NCBI RefSeq assembly: GCF_026151205.1
Contig: NC_087076.1
Span: 7,910,902-7,974,901 of the forward strand
Length of the DNA stretch: 64,000 nt
Direction of reading: 5' to 3'
Origin: Bolinopsis microptera
Lineage: Eukaryota > Ctenophora > Tentaculata > Lobata > Bolinopsidae
Part shown: piece by piece, positions 22,801 through 36,300 of the stretch
Position numbering within the stretch: the first letter of the stretch is position 1
Layout: the number at the start of each line of letters is the position of its first letter
Notes under the pieces: generated by a model
Databases searched by the model: none
Told to the model about the DNA's origin: nothing
The model's input: only the letters and a program-made list of their open reading frames with translations
Made by a program: the position numbers and the translations under genes

Positions 22801-23815
22801 CATTTTATTATCTGTAACTATCAATGTAGCTGTAGATATTATCTAGTTATATGTTTTAAGTCTTATTTTATTGGACTGGAAGTAAAATGAACCCTGGACT
22901 AATCAAATTGCAAATCTCGAGAGTTTGTGTAAATAACCAATGTTTTTCATCTTTTAAAATATTATTACCAGATTAATTTAACAAGATTCTCAAGTAAAGC
23001 GAGCTGACAATAAATAGTAATAACACTTATTTACACATGCTGTAAAAACTTTCTTATCGGTCTTGCCTGTTGTTAATATTGAAACTGATTTTATTATTTC
23101 ACCATCAACTTTGCAATAAATCACAAGACTTTTAATCAAAAGAATCGCATTTTGTAGAATATTTAACGTACACTGCTAACTGTATAGAAGGTTTAAAGAT
23201 AATTTGTGAAGATTTAGATATTCGATTGTAAGAATCCTTTTTGCCACGCGACACCTTGGTAATTCAAAATGTTAATTTAAATATCTCAAATTCGTGCTGT
23301 AATTGTTTTACGTGCTAATCACAATCACTAGCTGTTTATTTCATTGTATTCTGTGTCCATTTAGTTTAAGTGCCGGGTGATCAGATTTTTCTGTTTTCAA
23401 AAACTTTTCGTTCAATTTGCTTTTTCATTTGTTTTTTTACGTAAAACATACCGCTTCAGTCCGTTATATTCCTTAATTTAAATGGGCCCGTTTGTCACCG
23501 GTGAAACTTGAGTTGATCAGATAATTTAATGGATTTGTGAATAAAGTTTCCGTAACCTAGCTTAGTAGTAACTACAGTGTAAGGCGGCAGAATGTATCAA
23601 ACTCATGAGATTATCTTGCAGGCTGCCACATAGCATCTCTCTAAACGAGTTAATTAAACCATAATTAACCGTTATCAAACCATATGCAGGTAGTTCTTTT
23701 GGCTTTAAATAATTAAATTACAAATTCGGTTAGATCAATTCAAATAATCAACTGTAAATGCGCTCACTTAACATTAAATATCTTGTGCCGTTTTTTGTTA
23801 AATCGCAGCTAATCC
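22801..23815. other. AT-rich 3' flank of the tetraspanin gene
   Basis: No gene seen. GACAATAAATAG near 23007 could serve as a polyadenylation signal. Confidence 0.35.
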
Positions 23816-23819
23816 CTTT

Positions 23820-24100
23820 ACCCTCCTACTTAGGATACTTAGGAGAGATTTGTAGATTCCTCTACTGGGTCTTCGACCTTCGTAGAGTGAAGATCTGATA
23901 GAATAGTGTTCCATAATGATTCATCCATAACGCTCTCTCCTCCTTTGCATCGACATTAAATTTAGTGCATTAAGCCGCTGCCAATAGTCAAGATGTTGAA
24001 CACCCCAAATCCTTGAGGTAAAAGTACGCTGTACTCCTTCAATCTGTTTGAGATTTTACTGGAACTCGGTAGTACTCCAACTTAACTACGGACAACAATT
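23820..24100 (-). mobile_element. Degenerate LINE RT C-terminal fragment
   Basis: The minus strand at about 24060-23930 reads LKQIEGVQRTFTSRIWGVQ, LDYWQRLNALNLMSMQRRRE then RY before frame loss. This is the same C-terminal motif series (IExVQRxFTRRI, YWxRLxxLxLxSLxRRRERY) as the fragment at 6049-6621, but with stops and frameshifts. Confidence 0.75.
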
Positions 24101-25780
24101 TTTCTAAAGCAAAATTCTGCTCCTGTCCGGCGTCCGCAACTCATTGACCGTAATAACTAAATAATTTGGAAAAACTTGAATTAGGAAAGTAAGTGAAACA
24201 TTCTATAAACTGTCTAATCTTAATATTGGTTTTATTAAAGTTAAACTTGTTGTTATATTACCACTGTGTGCCCAGAGAATGTTGCTGGACCACTTGGCAG
24301 CTTGCCCGGGAGACAGGAGTAATACAGGTTGAGAGTGTACATTGTGAGTTCCAGGTGATGTCCAGACCAGCTTGTACTGACACCTTGCTCCCAGAGGTCA
24401 CGTGACCTCCACTCTGTCACGTGACATTCATCCAGCAATAACGAGATCTGACCGATTATCCCTTATATGGACATGTCATGTGGCGTGTGTTCCACGGATA
24501 TAAAGATGGAACATTTGCCAAGATTTTGAGTTAGACTTCCATTGCTAAGTATAAAAGAAATCTTTGTATTGTTAAAGTAATATTATAAATACAAAGTAAT
24601 AATTATAAAGTAATGAATAAAAAAGTTACTTCACATAATATACGCTCTATTCTTGTAAGAAGAAGTACTTTAAAGCTGCGACATATGTATCCAAGGTAAG
24701 TAATGTATACTAGAGATCAGAGTGTTGTAAACTAAGTTTCCTCTGAGCTGGAACCACATTATAGGCTTCTCAAGCTCAAGGATACGTATCATTATACTCA
24801 TAGAAAACCTTACACACACACTGGAATTTGTTATGTGGCCAACAAATGTGGAGACAATGAAGCAGTGGCTCACTATTTTCATTCGCATAGTTACTGACGC
24901 AATGTCAAGTAACTACTGGTCCTGAATGGAATTTAAAGAATGGCAAGGCTGCTTTTACGAAGATCTAATACGAGGCTCTGGTCTCTGTTCACCATCAACC
25001 AATGTCACCATTTTAATGACAGCTAAAAAGGTGCCACGCCCTGTCTCATTCCCACGTGGAACTATCATCCCTAAAATTATTGTATCTGGTAGCTGTTCGA
25101 TGTGGTCGCACAATCCCGTGTGATAAAGTTCTGCAGCAATTACTCTGTCAGTCTTCAATTGGCTAGTAAAAGCTCTACACCACCACCCGATGTATCGTAC
25201 AACTTCAGTCAGCACAGGTGCCCGCGGCTAACAGGTGCATGGTAAATGGTATGTAAATGGTAAAGACGACGTCTTATTTTGCAATAGTAGGTGATATATT
25301 ATTAGCGCGCATTTATAATAGTGCGCGCGAAGAAAAAATATCTGACGAAAGTATAACTTTTTGAACGTTAGCAACCAGTTTGACAGTAATCGTTTATATA
25401 TTGTACTATTTCGTAATTCATTTTGTCATAAATAACCAGCATTACTCCTTAGTTGATAGAGTTGAAATTAAATACAGTTCTTCCACGGTGCCAGGCATAT
25501 CACACTCCAAGGGAGGAAATCTGACCCACAAACAGGACACAGTCTCCAATCTGTGGGGTTGAAGGATATATCTAGACGACTAATAGACTTGTCAGTAATT
25601 GTCTTCCGACATACAACAAGTCAACTCATTGTCTTGAACATAATTAAATTAGTGGCATCCAGTGATATTGATTGAGATGCAACCGGAAGCCTCCTTGTTA
25701 CTGGGGATTCTAGGGATACCAATATCTAGCTAACATCAGACATCCTGACCATGTGGGTACTAACCAATCTGGGTGATTTA
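24101..25780. other. Intergenic stretch, no gene supported
   Basis: Several short open frames occur, none with a recognisable domain. Two CACGTGAC motifs lie near 24397-24424. Confidence 0.35.
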
Positions 25781-26622
25781 CGTACTCTAGTTCGACATGC
25801 ACTATAGTTCGACAACTTAACTTCGCCAGATATCATCCCTGTCGAACTTCGGTACGTGTCGAACTAGAGTCCAGGTAGCGTACTCTAGTTCGACAAATAG
25901 TTTCTGCCATGCACTTGTGATCCAACGGTTATTGCTGAGTCCTAATTATAGGATCACAGCTGTTTCAATGGCAGATAAAGCAATTTTCTGACATCTAGCA
26001 ACCAGCGGTTAGAAATTTCAGAACCTTTCAGTATAGTTTTAATTCTCCTGTGTGCCACTCAGTTCTGGTCAAGCAAACAGGAAAATAGATTGATATTTGA
26101 TATTTGACTGTTTCCGGTTCAGCAGCCAAATCTCTAGATACCGGTAAGTTAGTCGTTTGTGATAATATAAAGTGTGGTATTATGGTAGATATTCATATAG
26201 CGTACTCTGCAATCTATATATATAAAACGGAGTACAAGTTATCTCTCCGCTAAGTTTACAATTCTGCTAACTAACAATTGAGTCAGAGGTCAACTTAAAT
26301 GTTCATAGTCGATATGGATTAAAGAATTAAGAAATTACATTCACACATAGCTCAACAGCATGGAACAAGTAGAAAACAAACAAACGAATAGATTTCAAGC
26401 TTGTAAAGGATCGCGGATCGTTGCTTGAGATCGGAGATATCAAAACTCTATATAGTTCGACAGTCGAAGTTCTCTTGTCGAACTTTAGTACGTGTCAAAC
26501 TTGAGTCCAGGTAGCGCACTTTAGTTCGACAGAGTCGAACCTTAGTATAGGGTTTGTCGAACTAGAGTGTGTGTCGAACTAGAGTGTGTGTCGAACTAGA
26601 GTGTGTGTCGAACTTGAGTACG
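25781..26622. mobile_element. Element built from GTCGAACT(A/T)GAGT motifs
   Basis: The left end ACGTACTCTAGTTCGACA is mirrored by TGTCGAACTTGAGTACGT at the right end. Related motifs occur in both orientations at 25795-25905 and 26455-26620, including three tandem TCGAACTAGAGTGTGTG units near 26567-26608. A near-identical 12-mer (ATCTGGGTGATT, ATCTGGGTCATT) lies just outside both ends at 25768-25779 and 26630-26641 and may be the target duplication. No coding frame. Confidence 0.55.
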
Positions 26623-26641
26623 TGTACCCATCTGGGTCATT

Positions 26642-29212
26642 AGATCTTAAAATTAAAAATGCCCAGTACTTTAAAATTAAACTGTGTAATTGTAAAATGT
26701 GCTCATACGCCAAGAAGATTTAATTTTATAGGTCTAACCAGAGCCTCAAAGGATAACTTTGAGCCTGCGTAGCATTACATTTAATTTTAAGGTTTTGTTA
26801 AGCTATTTTCATGTCTTATTATTCCTAAGTATAACTGAAACTGTCAACAATTTACCGTTTACCGTTAATTAAAAATGTTGGAGCGAAATTATCTCCTTTA
26901 TGCTTTATCACTGTTATAATGTAATTACAGGGCATGTATCAACAATTTTTCAACTAGGGTATCCATTATTGGTACGAAATCTTTTATCTAGATGAAAAGA
27001 TAACGATAACGATATATCTTACTATATATAAAGCGAGACGATATATATATATCTGTGCCATTTTACTGACACCACGGCATCGACTTTAACGCAACTTTCT
27101 ACAAAAACCGTAAAAGATATACAACTGAAACATTTTTGGCTGGGTCAAATGCTTTAATATCCTCCAAATCAGCATGAAAAAATAAAAAATTGGCCGAGGA
27201 ATAATGATTTTAGAGCCGGAAATTTGGACCCCCAAGTGGTGTCAAAAACGCCAATTAAATAGGTAATAATTATTTCAGTATCTTGAGTCTTGACACCGTT
27301 TAGGGTTATATTTCACGGGTTCCTGCTAGTCTAGATAAAGGCTAAAGCCGATAATTTTTCTGCAGAAGGAAATCCGATCTATTTTGAGACCTGTTGTGGT
27401 GTCTTTCATTTTTTAATTTTGAAGCCTTGCCGTCTTTAAATTTTGTTCATTTGAAGGCTTTGTCTTTATAAAGATTAAAGGGCGTCTTTATAAAGCAAAC
27501 TGAGTGTATTGTACTAAAATTAGATAGATCGCTTCGGTTAAGTAAGGACAAGGACTTAAATTAACAAGAATTGCGCCCGTTTTTTATCGTTGTGGCGGAT
27601 TTCCGTTCACTACAAGCTCAGCTTTAACTTCATTGTATTATACTTTAATTTTAAATACGGGACGGGGAAACACTTGCAACTTGCGATCCACTGATCCAAT
27701 TCAATTGCCGTCGCGTAGAACTTAACTTCTATCTGAAATTGTAAGTGTAATTTAAGAAATTGGAAGCAAAAACTGAACTATACTCATGTCTTATAGTTAT
27801 ACACATCAGTACCTGTAAGTGTAATACTATAACATGTGTCACGTACAAATTGGGCTTATTGCATAATACATTTAAGCAACCCTCGCGCCCTGAGCTGAAG
27901 ATGATTTACACATTTATTTTGAAAGCCCCTGCTAAAACAAACTCTTCGTTTCACTCATATGTTTTAAACCGTACTATAATGTATTTTCCTATTTTCTATC
28001 ACCTGTATTTTTAGTAATTGTTATGGAGGAGAATCTTTAGCTCAGAGATTGGTTGGTTACAAACTACCATGGCCGGTACTGAGATTGCATACTCGCCTAC
28101 TAATTATCACACGTCTTGGGGCCCCATCAAGGCAAGTGGATGAATTTACAGAGCTAAAATGAAGGTTGGATTTGTGGGTAGGAAAATGGCCGCCGCGGAG
28201 TAAAACATTCAGTAGAGTGCATGCATCTAGCACGTGTTAGTTAATCTGGCACGTGTTAGTTAATCTGGCACGTGTTAGTTAATCTGGCACGTGTTACTGT
28301 TAGTTAATCTAGATATTCATTTGTAATTTAATCAAGAACCTGTTCGTTTTCAGGTATGAAAATATTCTTAATGAATGATTTATTCTACGGAAATTTCTAA
28401 AAACCATTTTAACCGCGGTTGTTAACCAATTCCTGATGCCATAAATAGCCATGTTTTTTAGAAACTATCCACCAGGCACCTGCCAGGTCGGTGGAATACT
28501 GTTGGTTAAATAAATCAAACTATTCTACAGGTGAGACATGCAATTTGGTGGTCTAGGATAATCGAGTTTCAAGTTTGCTGGTATTTGTTGGTTTTCACTA
28601 GGAGGCTCCCAGAGACTTTCTGATGGTTATCGTGATGGTCCGGTACAAGATTACATACGACCCTGGATAGCTCAAACGATAAGCGTTTTAGGGCAAATTT
28701 TGATTCGTAAGTCGTATATTAACTTGGCTATTGCTGATCGATTAAACTCATCAAAAAGTCTCTGGGAGCTTCCTACTCATAGCCAAAAACTCAAAAATCT
28801 CAACAAATTGTTGGGAAAAACCAATGTTTCTTGAATAACTCAAAAGATAAGCGTTTTAGGGCAACTTTGATTCATAAGTAGTATATACTATATATAGCCT
28901 TGTTTATATATAAACATGGCTATTGTTTGTCGATTTAACTCATTGGAAAGACTCTGGGAGCTTCACAGAACTCAGTAAAGGATCTTCCTCAGTCACTACA
29001 CAAAGGCCAACACAGTAAATTTTAAAGCTAAAGATTTTTGACTGCAAGGAGTACTCTAAAATTTGGATCAGAATAATAAAGAATGAACACTATAAACTGT
29101 TTTTGAAGTTTAAGAAGTTTTTGTAAATTTTTAAATGTTATACATATATCACGTCACTTGTCTAATAATTACGATCGAAAAACATTTAGATAAAATAGCA
29201 ACATATCAATTT
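26642..29212. other. Non-coding stretch with short tandem repeats
   Basis: GCACGTGTTAGTTAATCTG is repeated about four times at 28225-28310. A ~170-bp unit with GATAAGCGTTTTAGGGCAA and GTCTCTGGGAGCTTC occurs twice in tandem at about 28665-28975. No gene found. Confidence 0.5.
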
Positions 29213-29213
29213 T

Positions 29214-32200
29214 AGGGCCTGTCGTGATATCATGGATCGCTTAGGTTCCACCAGGATCTGGTAGTCCTCATAATTCTGCGGCCTCTATGTGTCGTCATCT
29301 TGCACAACTCCGAAAAACCGTTGTGAGTTTGGCATGTGAAAATTTGCAGCCCTCCAGACATCGATTGGGTTAACGAGTTGTCGTACGTCACCTCGAGATC
29401 GGGTGACAGGGGGCTGAACAGGCCAGAACCCAATTTATTGGGTCTGAGGTCACGTGATTATGAGCCTGAGGTCACGTGACTATGACGTCACCAGAGCTCG
29501 TTCTCCGTTTCCCGCTCTTTGGACCAGGTGAGCTTGCATGCTTGTGAAAGTGGGTGTAAGACGTAAGTACAGCTGTACTGTAGTTACATCCAATTACCCC
29601 TAATAGAATGAAGATTTATTTTCTGACAGAAAGCTATATAGAAATTTACCAAAATATCGACTTAGTTCAAAATTTATTTTGATGACCACTCCTGACCAAA
29701 AATTGCACGAGAAATCGATTAAACTTGGTTTCAGAACTAAACAATGCTCCCTTATGCCTTAAAATCCATTTTTATCGATACAATAAACATTTTGATCCTG
29801 TGGATTAATTAGTATAACAGGTAACAAATGCACAAAAAAAACCATCGCACTTACATTGCATTCTTAACGGGTCGATTTCGAGTGACCAATAATCGTCGTG
29901 ATGATATTTATACGTCATGCGTTCCTGATCATCATCAGCAATCAAGAGACAGGAGCGGCGATTGCTTTAAATCAACGGTTTACGTTATTTTTGTGAATTC
30001 GACCCCTGTTTTAACGGTTATCACACTTTGTCATTGAATGTATTGAGGATAGCTTTACAAATAAGAGGACCAGTAATTAAAATTGTCACAAATGTTTCTC
30101 TCATTCACTTTCGATAAGACACAATGAAAATTCTTACTTAACCATAAGATTCGGAATTTTTCAACCTTTGAAGAATATCGGAATTTTATAAAATGTAAGG
30201 AATATAAGGAATATAATTTCTTGCGGGAATAATTCCTGAAATATTGTCGACAGGTTCAAGTCTACTAGCAGGAACCCGTCTAACCCATTTTGACAGGTCT
30301 CGGGACCACCACGAATTGAATTATAAAGATCTATCTAAATTCCACGAAGACTACGGACCAAGTTTAAATACTTCATTATAGTTGGATTCGGGAAGTAGTT
30401 CAATTGTGCTTTGCACGGAACAACTTATATCACGAGACCGCCATTTCTGTTGAACCGAGAGATTGCAAATCAAACTAGTTTCAATTTCAGATCACCTTTT
30501 ATGTGTTCATTTGTGGTGGACTGGTCAGTATACAAACGTGGCACGTGCGGGCATATTTCTCAGTTTGAGTTACGAATTCCTTCATGCCTGAGTTAAGTAA
30601 TTCTTTGTGGTCGACTTGCTTTCGATCAAAACTTCATTAAATGAAATCGCTTTAGGGACATGTGTCATAACTTCATTACTACCAACGCGCACCAATTAGA
30701 CACCACCCTTGCAGTTGCTCTATGTAGTCGAGTTTTTCTCAGTCAGATTTGGTTGACTGTTATTTCTTTTTGAGGTCTCGACAAACAGCTGATCATACGG
30801 TAGGCATATGCGCGCTATATCTACGCCTTTGGCAAGATCATAGGACATAGAAGTTCAAGGAAATTTAACAACCATAACTTTAAACTTACTTGCTGGACAA
30901 CAAACGCAGCCACGTCGTAATTCTCCCAATAACTGCTGTGTAGAAGAGCTGGCAGGATGAGAGAAGGAAAAGAGCGCAGAGCTTCAGGATAGCTTTACAA
31001 ATAAGAGGACCAGTAAATAAAATTGTCACAAGTGTTTCTCTCATTCACTTTCGATAAGACACAATGAAAATTCTTACTTAACCATAAGATTCGGAATTTT
31101 TCAACCGTTGAAGAATATCGGGCATTTTTCAGAATTTGGCCGCCAAATTTTTTTAAAGGCCTAACTCAAAATTCTAATACAAAACTTAAGGTCATGAGGC
31201 GATTCTACGTCGATTCTGAAAATTTCATGAAAAAATATTGAAACCCTATTGAGTTCTATTGTTTTGCAAATATCGCGAACTGATATATGGGCGATTTTGT
31301 TCATTTTTTGCAACTATTTGAACACAGAATCCACAGTTAGGTAGATATTGAGCTGATAATCATAGATAATGTGTAGTATAAGCTTACCTTCCATATAAAG
31401 TTGGTTTCATTCAAAAATATTGATATTGGACCAATTTATGGGCCAAAATCGATCAAATTTGGTGCGTATGCCCAAATATGGTCATATGGTTTTTGGCTCA
31501 TAACTCAGTCATTTTTTGTCCAATCTTGATGAAAATTCATATACGAGTTCAGGGGACCACTAGCTACAAAAAAAGGGTTTTGGGCATGTTCAGGGTATTT
31601 GGCTAAATTGGGCCTGATTTGGACCAAATATGGGCGTGGCTGCCCCGCGGGCACCGTTTGGCGGTTGGGGTCCGGGACCCCTCAAAAGTTCGGTTGACAT
31701 CGGTCCTAGTTTGTTGGTTAACTGCTATCCCCCCCCCCTTAAGGCATAAGGAAGCATTGTTGAGTTCTGAAACCAAGTTTAATCGTTTTCTCGTGCAATT
31801 TTAGGTTAAGAGTGATCATCAAAATACATTTTGAACAAAGTCGATATTTTGGTAAATTTCTAGCTTTCTGTCAGAAAATAAATCTTCATTCTATTAGGGG
31901 TAATTGGATGTAACTACAGTACAGCTGTACTTAACCCACTTTCACAAGCATGCAAGCTCACCTGGTCCAAAGAGCGGGAAACGGAGAACGAGCTCTGGTG
32001 ACGTCATAGTCACGTGACCTCAGGCTCATAATCACGTGACCTCAGACCCAATCAATTGGGTTCTGGCCTGTTCAGCCCCCTGTCACCCGATCTTGAGGTG
32101 ACGTACGACAACTCGTTAACCCAATCGATGTCTGGAGGGCTGCAAATTTTCACATGCCAAACTCACAACGGTTTTTCGGAGTTGTGCGAGATGACGACAC

Positions 32201-32275
32201 ATAGAGGCCGCAGAATTATGAGGACTACCAGATCCTGGTGGAACCTAAGCGATCCATGATATCACGACAGGCCCT
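29214..32275. mobile_element. Foldback element with ~540-bp inverted repeats
   Basis: The arms 29214-~29763 and ~31737-32275 are near-perfect inverted repeats with outer ends AGGGCCTGTCGTGATATCAT and complement. The flanking direct repeat ATATCAATTT lies at 29203-29212 and 32276-32285. Long inverted repeats with a ~10-bp duplication suit a Mutator-type element. Internally a ~135-bp block (GATAGCTTTACAAATAAGAG onward) occurs at 30045-30180 and 30985-31123 in direct orientation. Each arm has an identical 67-codon frame, a by-product of the repeat. No transposase is visible. Confidence 0.8.
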
Positions 32276-33385
32276 ATATCAATTTACCAACATTCATTAT
32301 TCTAATTTGGAAGTAAGGATTGGTATTGTTTTTTATTACTATACCATGGAACGGATCGTATGCCCGTCAATTTGATTGTTTCAATTGTTCGAAATAATAA
32401 TAATCATATCTATATATAATATATATTGATTATTGATAATATGTATAATAATACAATAATATAATATATAATAATAATATCATCATTTCTGTTCTTGCTT
32501 ATCGTATCTTTTCTTAACATTAATATTCAGACTTCTCCTCCGACCAGACATTGTGATAATTTGGTTGCCTTCTTTTTGATTAATTATCGAGCTTTTCTTC
32601 GGCATCGTTTACTACTTTATAACGTTTACTGTTTATAACGTTAATCATATTTTACTATTTATAGTTTTTTATTTATAAATAAAAAGTTACTTTTCTTTCT
32701 TATGATCGAGATCTTTTAGGAGCTTTTTTTCCCTGATCCTGCCAGATCTTTTCATTAAGTTGTTGTTGTTACTTTCAAGTTTAAGTTTCAAAGTGAAAAT
32801 GAAAGTGAGTTTGTTACTTTCACAAATTTTCTTAGTTAAAGAGAGGTAAGAAATTGAAATAAAGTGTGAGCGGGTATGATAAAAAACAGAATATCAAAAT
32901 CTTATATCAGTTAGAAAAAATAGAATTAGAAATCACCACAACTGTCACCACAAATACAAACAGGTCAGTTTGATTGTTCAGCAGATTGAATAAAGCGCTA
33001 CATTTCGTACATCACACACTGATACATTCCTCTTTAGAATATCTAAGCTAATCTGCATTTTTGATAAATAATAAATAATTTGAAAACATCAAACTGGAGC
33101 TGAATTGTGAAAGAACTCCCAAAAATCTTCTGGTGAGCAGCCAATAAGAATTAAAATATCAAATATGGTCTCGCCCCGAAGAATATTAAACTTTCTCTTA
33201 ATCTTTACTTTTCATACTATTAGCTTAAAAGAGTAGGTCTGTGTAATATGTTTCTATAAAAATAGTTATGCCTGAAGTTCTAGTAGGTTGTAGAATGTTG
33301 TAGAATGTTGTAGTAGGTTGTAGTAGTTGAAGTAGGTCCCCAGTTTCCGAATTTAACTTTGGTGTTTGATCCATACTGACGATAG
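32276..33385. other. AT-rich intergenic stretch
   Basis: Dinucleotide-rich (TA/ATA) around 32400-32490. No gene seen. Confidence 0.4.
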
Positions 33386-36300
33386 TTAGTGGCTAAGAAG
33401 AAGTGAAGTAAAGAAGGGTAGTAAGAAGGTGGTGAGCACGGTGAAACTGGTTTGCAAACATGCTGATGTTGTATTCTTGCTCATCTCCATGATTACTTCT
33501 TCCAATGTATCATCAGTAGCCTTTACTCGTGGAGGTATTGGGCCCGGAGTGGTAGTGGCAGGGGAGGTGGTAGTAAGCCCCTGTGTGGTGGGATCATCTC
33601 CGTTCACACAGGTTACCATAACTAAACAGGTTTGAACACAACCTGCATCTATAGAACACTCTGATGATAAAATATTACATTACTCATTTTATTAAATTAA
33701 TTTATTTAATCATCCTACAGCAGTTGTTACTGCTGTTTTCTGACCAATGTGCTTAATTAAAGAATTCAAAGTTTTAATTTTATGGGTTTCAAAAGTGGTT
33801 TCTGGGTGTCGAGGATTGTTTCGCTTGCGACCGAATTAAAAACAACCTAAATGAAAATCACTAATAATACAGATTACAGATTTATAATTGCACAAACTGC
33901 CATAAATCAAGCTAACTGATAAATGTGTACCACTAGTAACCTGAACCACTAGTAACCACTGAATTAATGAGAACTTGCCTGGACCGTTTTCAGAATCAGA
34001 ACACCGATACTCCACTGTTTCCACTGTTTCGTCACTGTACGTGATCTTAAAGCAATCACCTTGCTCGCCACAATTCTGAACATCGGCGCTACATTCTCCT
34101 TGTTCTATTTCTAAGTTGTCAACCTCCTGCGCCGACGTGGTGGTTGCCTCCACATCAAAAACTAAGGTTTTGTTTGTTAGAGGCTTGGTTGTTTGAGGCT
34201 TGGTTGTTGGAGGCTTGGTTGTTGGAGGCTTGGTGGCTGGAGGTTTGGTGGCTGGAGGCTTGGTTGTCGGAGGCTTGGTTGGCACTCCACTGAATTCAGT
34301 AGCAGTAGTGATCGCCGCCATTTTTGTAATGACCACCTCGCTGTCTGTAGTGATCTCCGGTTTGTTTGTAGTGATCTCCGGTTTGTTTGTAGTGATCTCC
34401 GGTTTGTTTGTAGTGATCTCCGGTTTATTTGTAGTGATCTCCGGTTTGTTTGTAGTGATCTCCGGTTTGTTTGTAGTGATCTCCGGTTTGTTTGTAGTGA
34501 TCTCCGGTTTGTTTGTAGTGATCTCCGGTTTATTTGTAGTGATCTCCGGTTTGTTTGTAGTGATCACCTCTACAATCGTTTCTGTTGATGGAAGTTCACT
34601 CGGTGCGGTACTTTCCGTTTCCCCCATCACACGGAATTTACCAGTACATTTACTGTGACTGCACCCTGTAAAGTCGTCGTATTTAAACAGTACAGTTATA
34701 ACTTTATAACTTTATAAGCATAGTTGATGTTTTTGGTTTGGTTCGCTTGCGCGGCTCATTATTTGTATTTTAATTGTGTAGTGTATACTTGGAGCCACGC
34801 AAGCGAACCAAACCAAAAAACAAACCAAACCTGCACTAAAAGTAAAATGAAAGTTTCACGTGAATGTTCACGAATTATGTCACGTCAAAAGTGGCAAAGG
34901 TGGCAAAGGTGGACAGTGGACTTGTAGGCCAAGTGACGGGGAATAAATGGTCTTCACGTCTAGAAGCAGAACGTAGTTTCGCTTACCTCTTTGCCTTTCC
35001 ACAAGTTCATTTTGTTCACATTTGATGATGTTATCGAAGGTAATGCGGGGACGAGTGTTGGTTAAGTGTACATGAACAGAGCCGCTCAGTTCAAACAACC
35101 AGCAGGAGTCACCCTCCACACACCTCTCTGTTTTATATATGTCATCTATACACGTCAGCTTACTCAGATCCGGCCTCATGCAAACAGGACAGTTTTCTCT
35201 GTTGTAATCTGAGAATTATGTGGAACCCTTAGTACCCTGTTTTTAGAATTTTGCATTTTATAAGCGAAATTATTTAAATTTCATATTGAGTTCGTCTGAA
35301 AATTGTTCACATGTAAGGGAGGTTGTTATGTACTAATAATGGATTGCTTAAACGGTTTATATTTGGTATTTCTTCGTCCGCCAAGCATTCCTTGTTAATG
35401 ACAACTATTGCTTACTTGGTATACTCTCATCTAAATAAACCCCTTAAGGCCCTTATCTGTTGTTTGATGGTTGCCATGGTTACTCATAATTACTTATTAT
35501 TACTAATTATTGCCATGGTCACTAATTATATGTACCTGATAGGGGAGGTTCCGTCTTCTTTTCCACTGAATTCATATCACCTAAATAAACGGTGGTAAAA
35601 TTGCTAAACTAAGGTTGTTAATCAATTTTAAATTTCAAAAGTCAGTGCAACAAAATAATGGTTTAGGTTACTTATCAGATCTTTAAGATGTTCATTTATG
35701 TTCTATTTTTGATTTGAATAAAGTTATATAATAAATAAAATGATTATTTGGTTTTATGTTTTAGCTGACCGAATCCTACCGCTTAAGGGGACATACACCA
35801 AAACCTTTTTTGCCGGGACAAAAACTTAGCTAAAAAACGTTTAAAATGACTGAAATATCGGTATTACAATGACAGACTTCTCAAAATTTCCAAAACTTTC
35901 GGAAAAGAAAATAATTTTTTTCGAATCATGTGCGTACTCTCAAAAAATTTGTTCAATGCCTTAAATCTTACAGTTATAATATAATCTATACTTTCATAAT
36001 ATGAAGTCAAATCCCGGGTCCCGGCAAAAAAGGTTTTGGTGTATGTCCCCTTAATACTTAATAGCAATACCTATTACCAGTAGGAATAGGGGTGGGGTGA
36101 CAGTTACGGCTGGGTTAAGCCTAGGGTTAAGCCTATAATCTATATACTAGGGTAAGCTATAGGGATTCGGTTCACCAACTGGATTATTTTACAAATACAT
36201 TTTAATAAAACAAATTGTATTGTCAAACCTCTTACGTAAGGCCAAGGCAGAAGAGTTCCTTCGTAGCCATGAATAACATGTCGTTCACAACCGCTGTTTT

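Noticed and set aside
29230-32259. Paired 67-codon frames in opposite orientation
   Set aside because: They lie in the arms of the foldback element and have no recognisable domain; the identity is explained by the inverted repeat.
34193-34658. Plus-strand repeat frames opposite the TTNKPEI repeats
   Set aside because: Antisense shadows of the coding minisatellite; the minus frame has supported splice sites and phase continuity.
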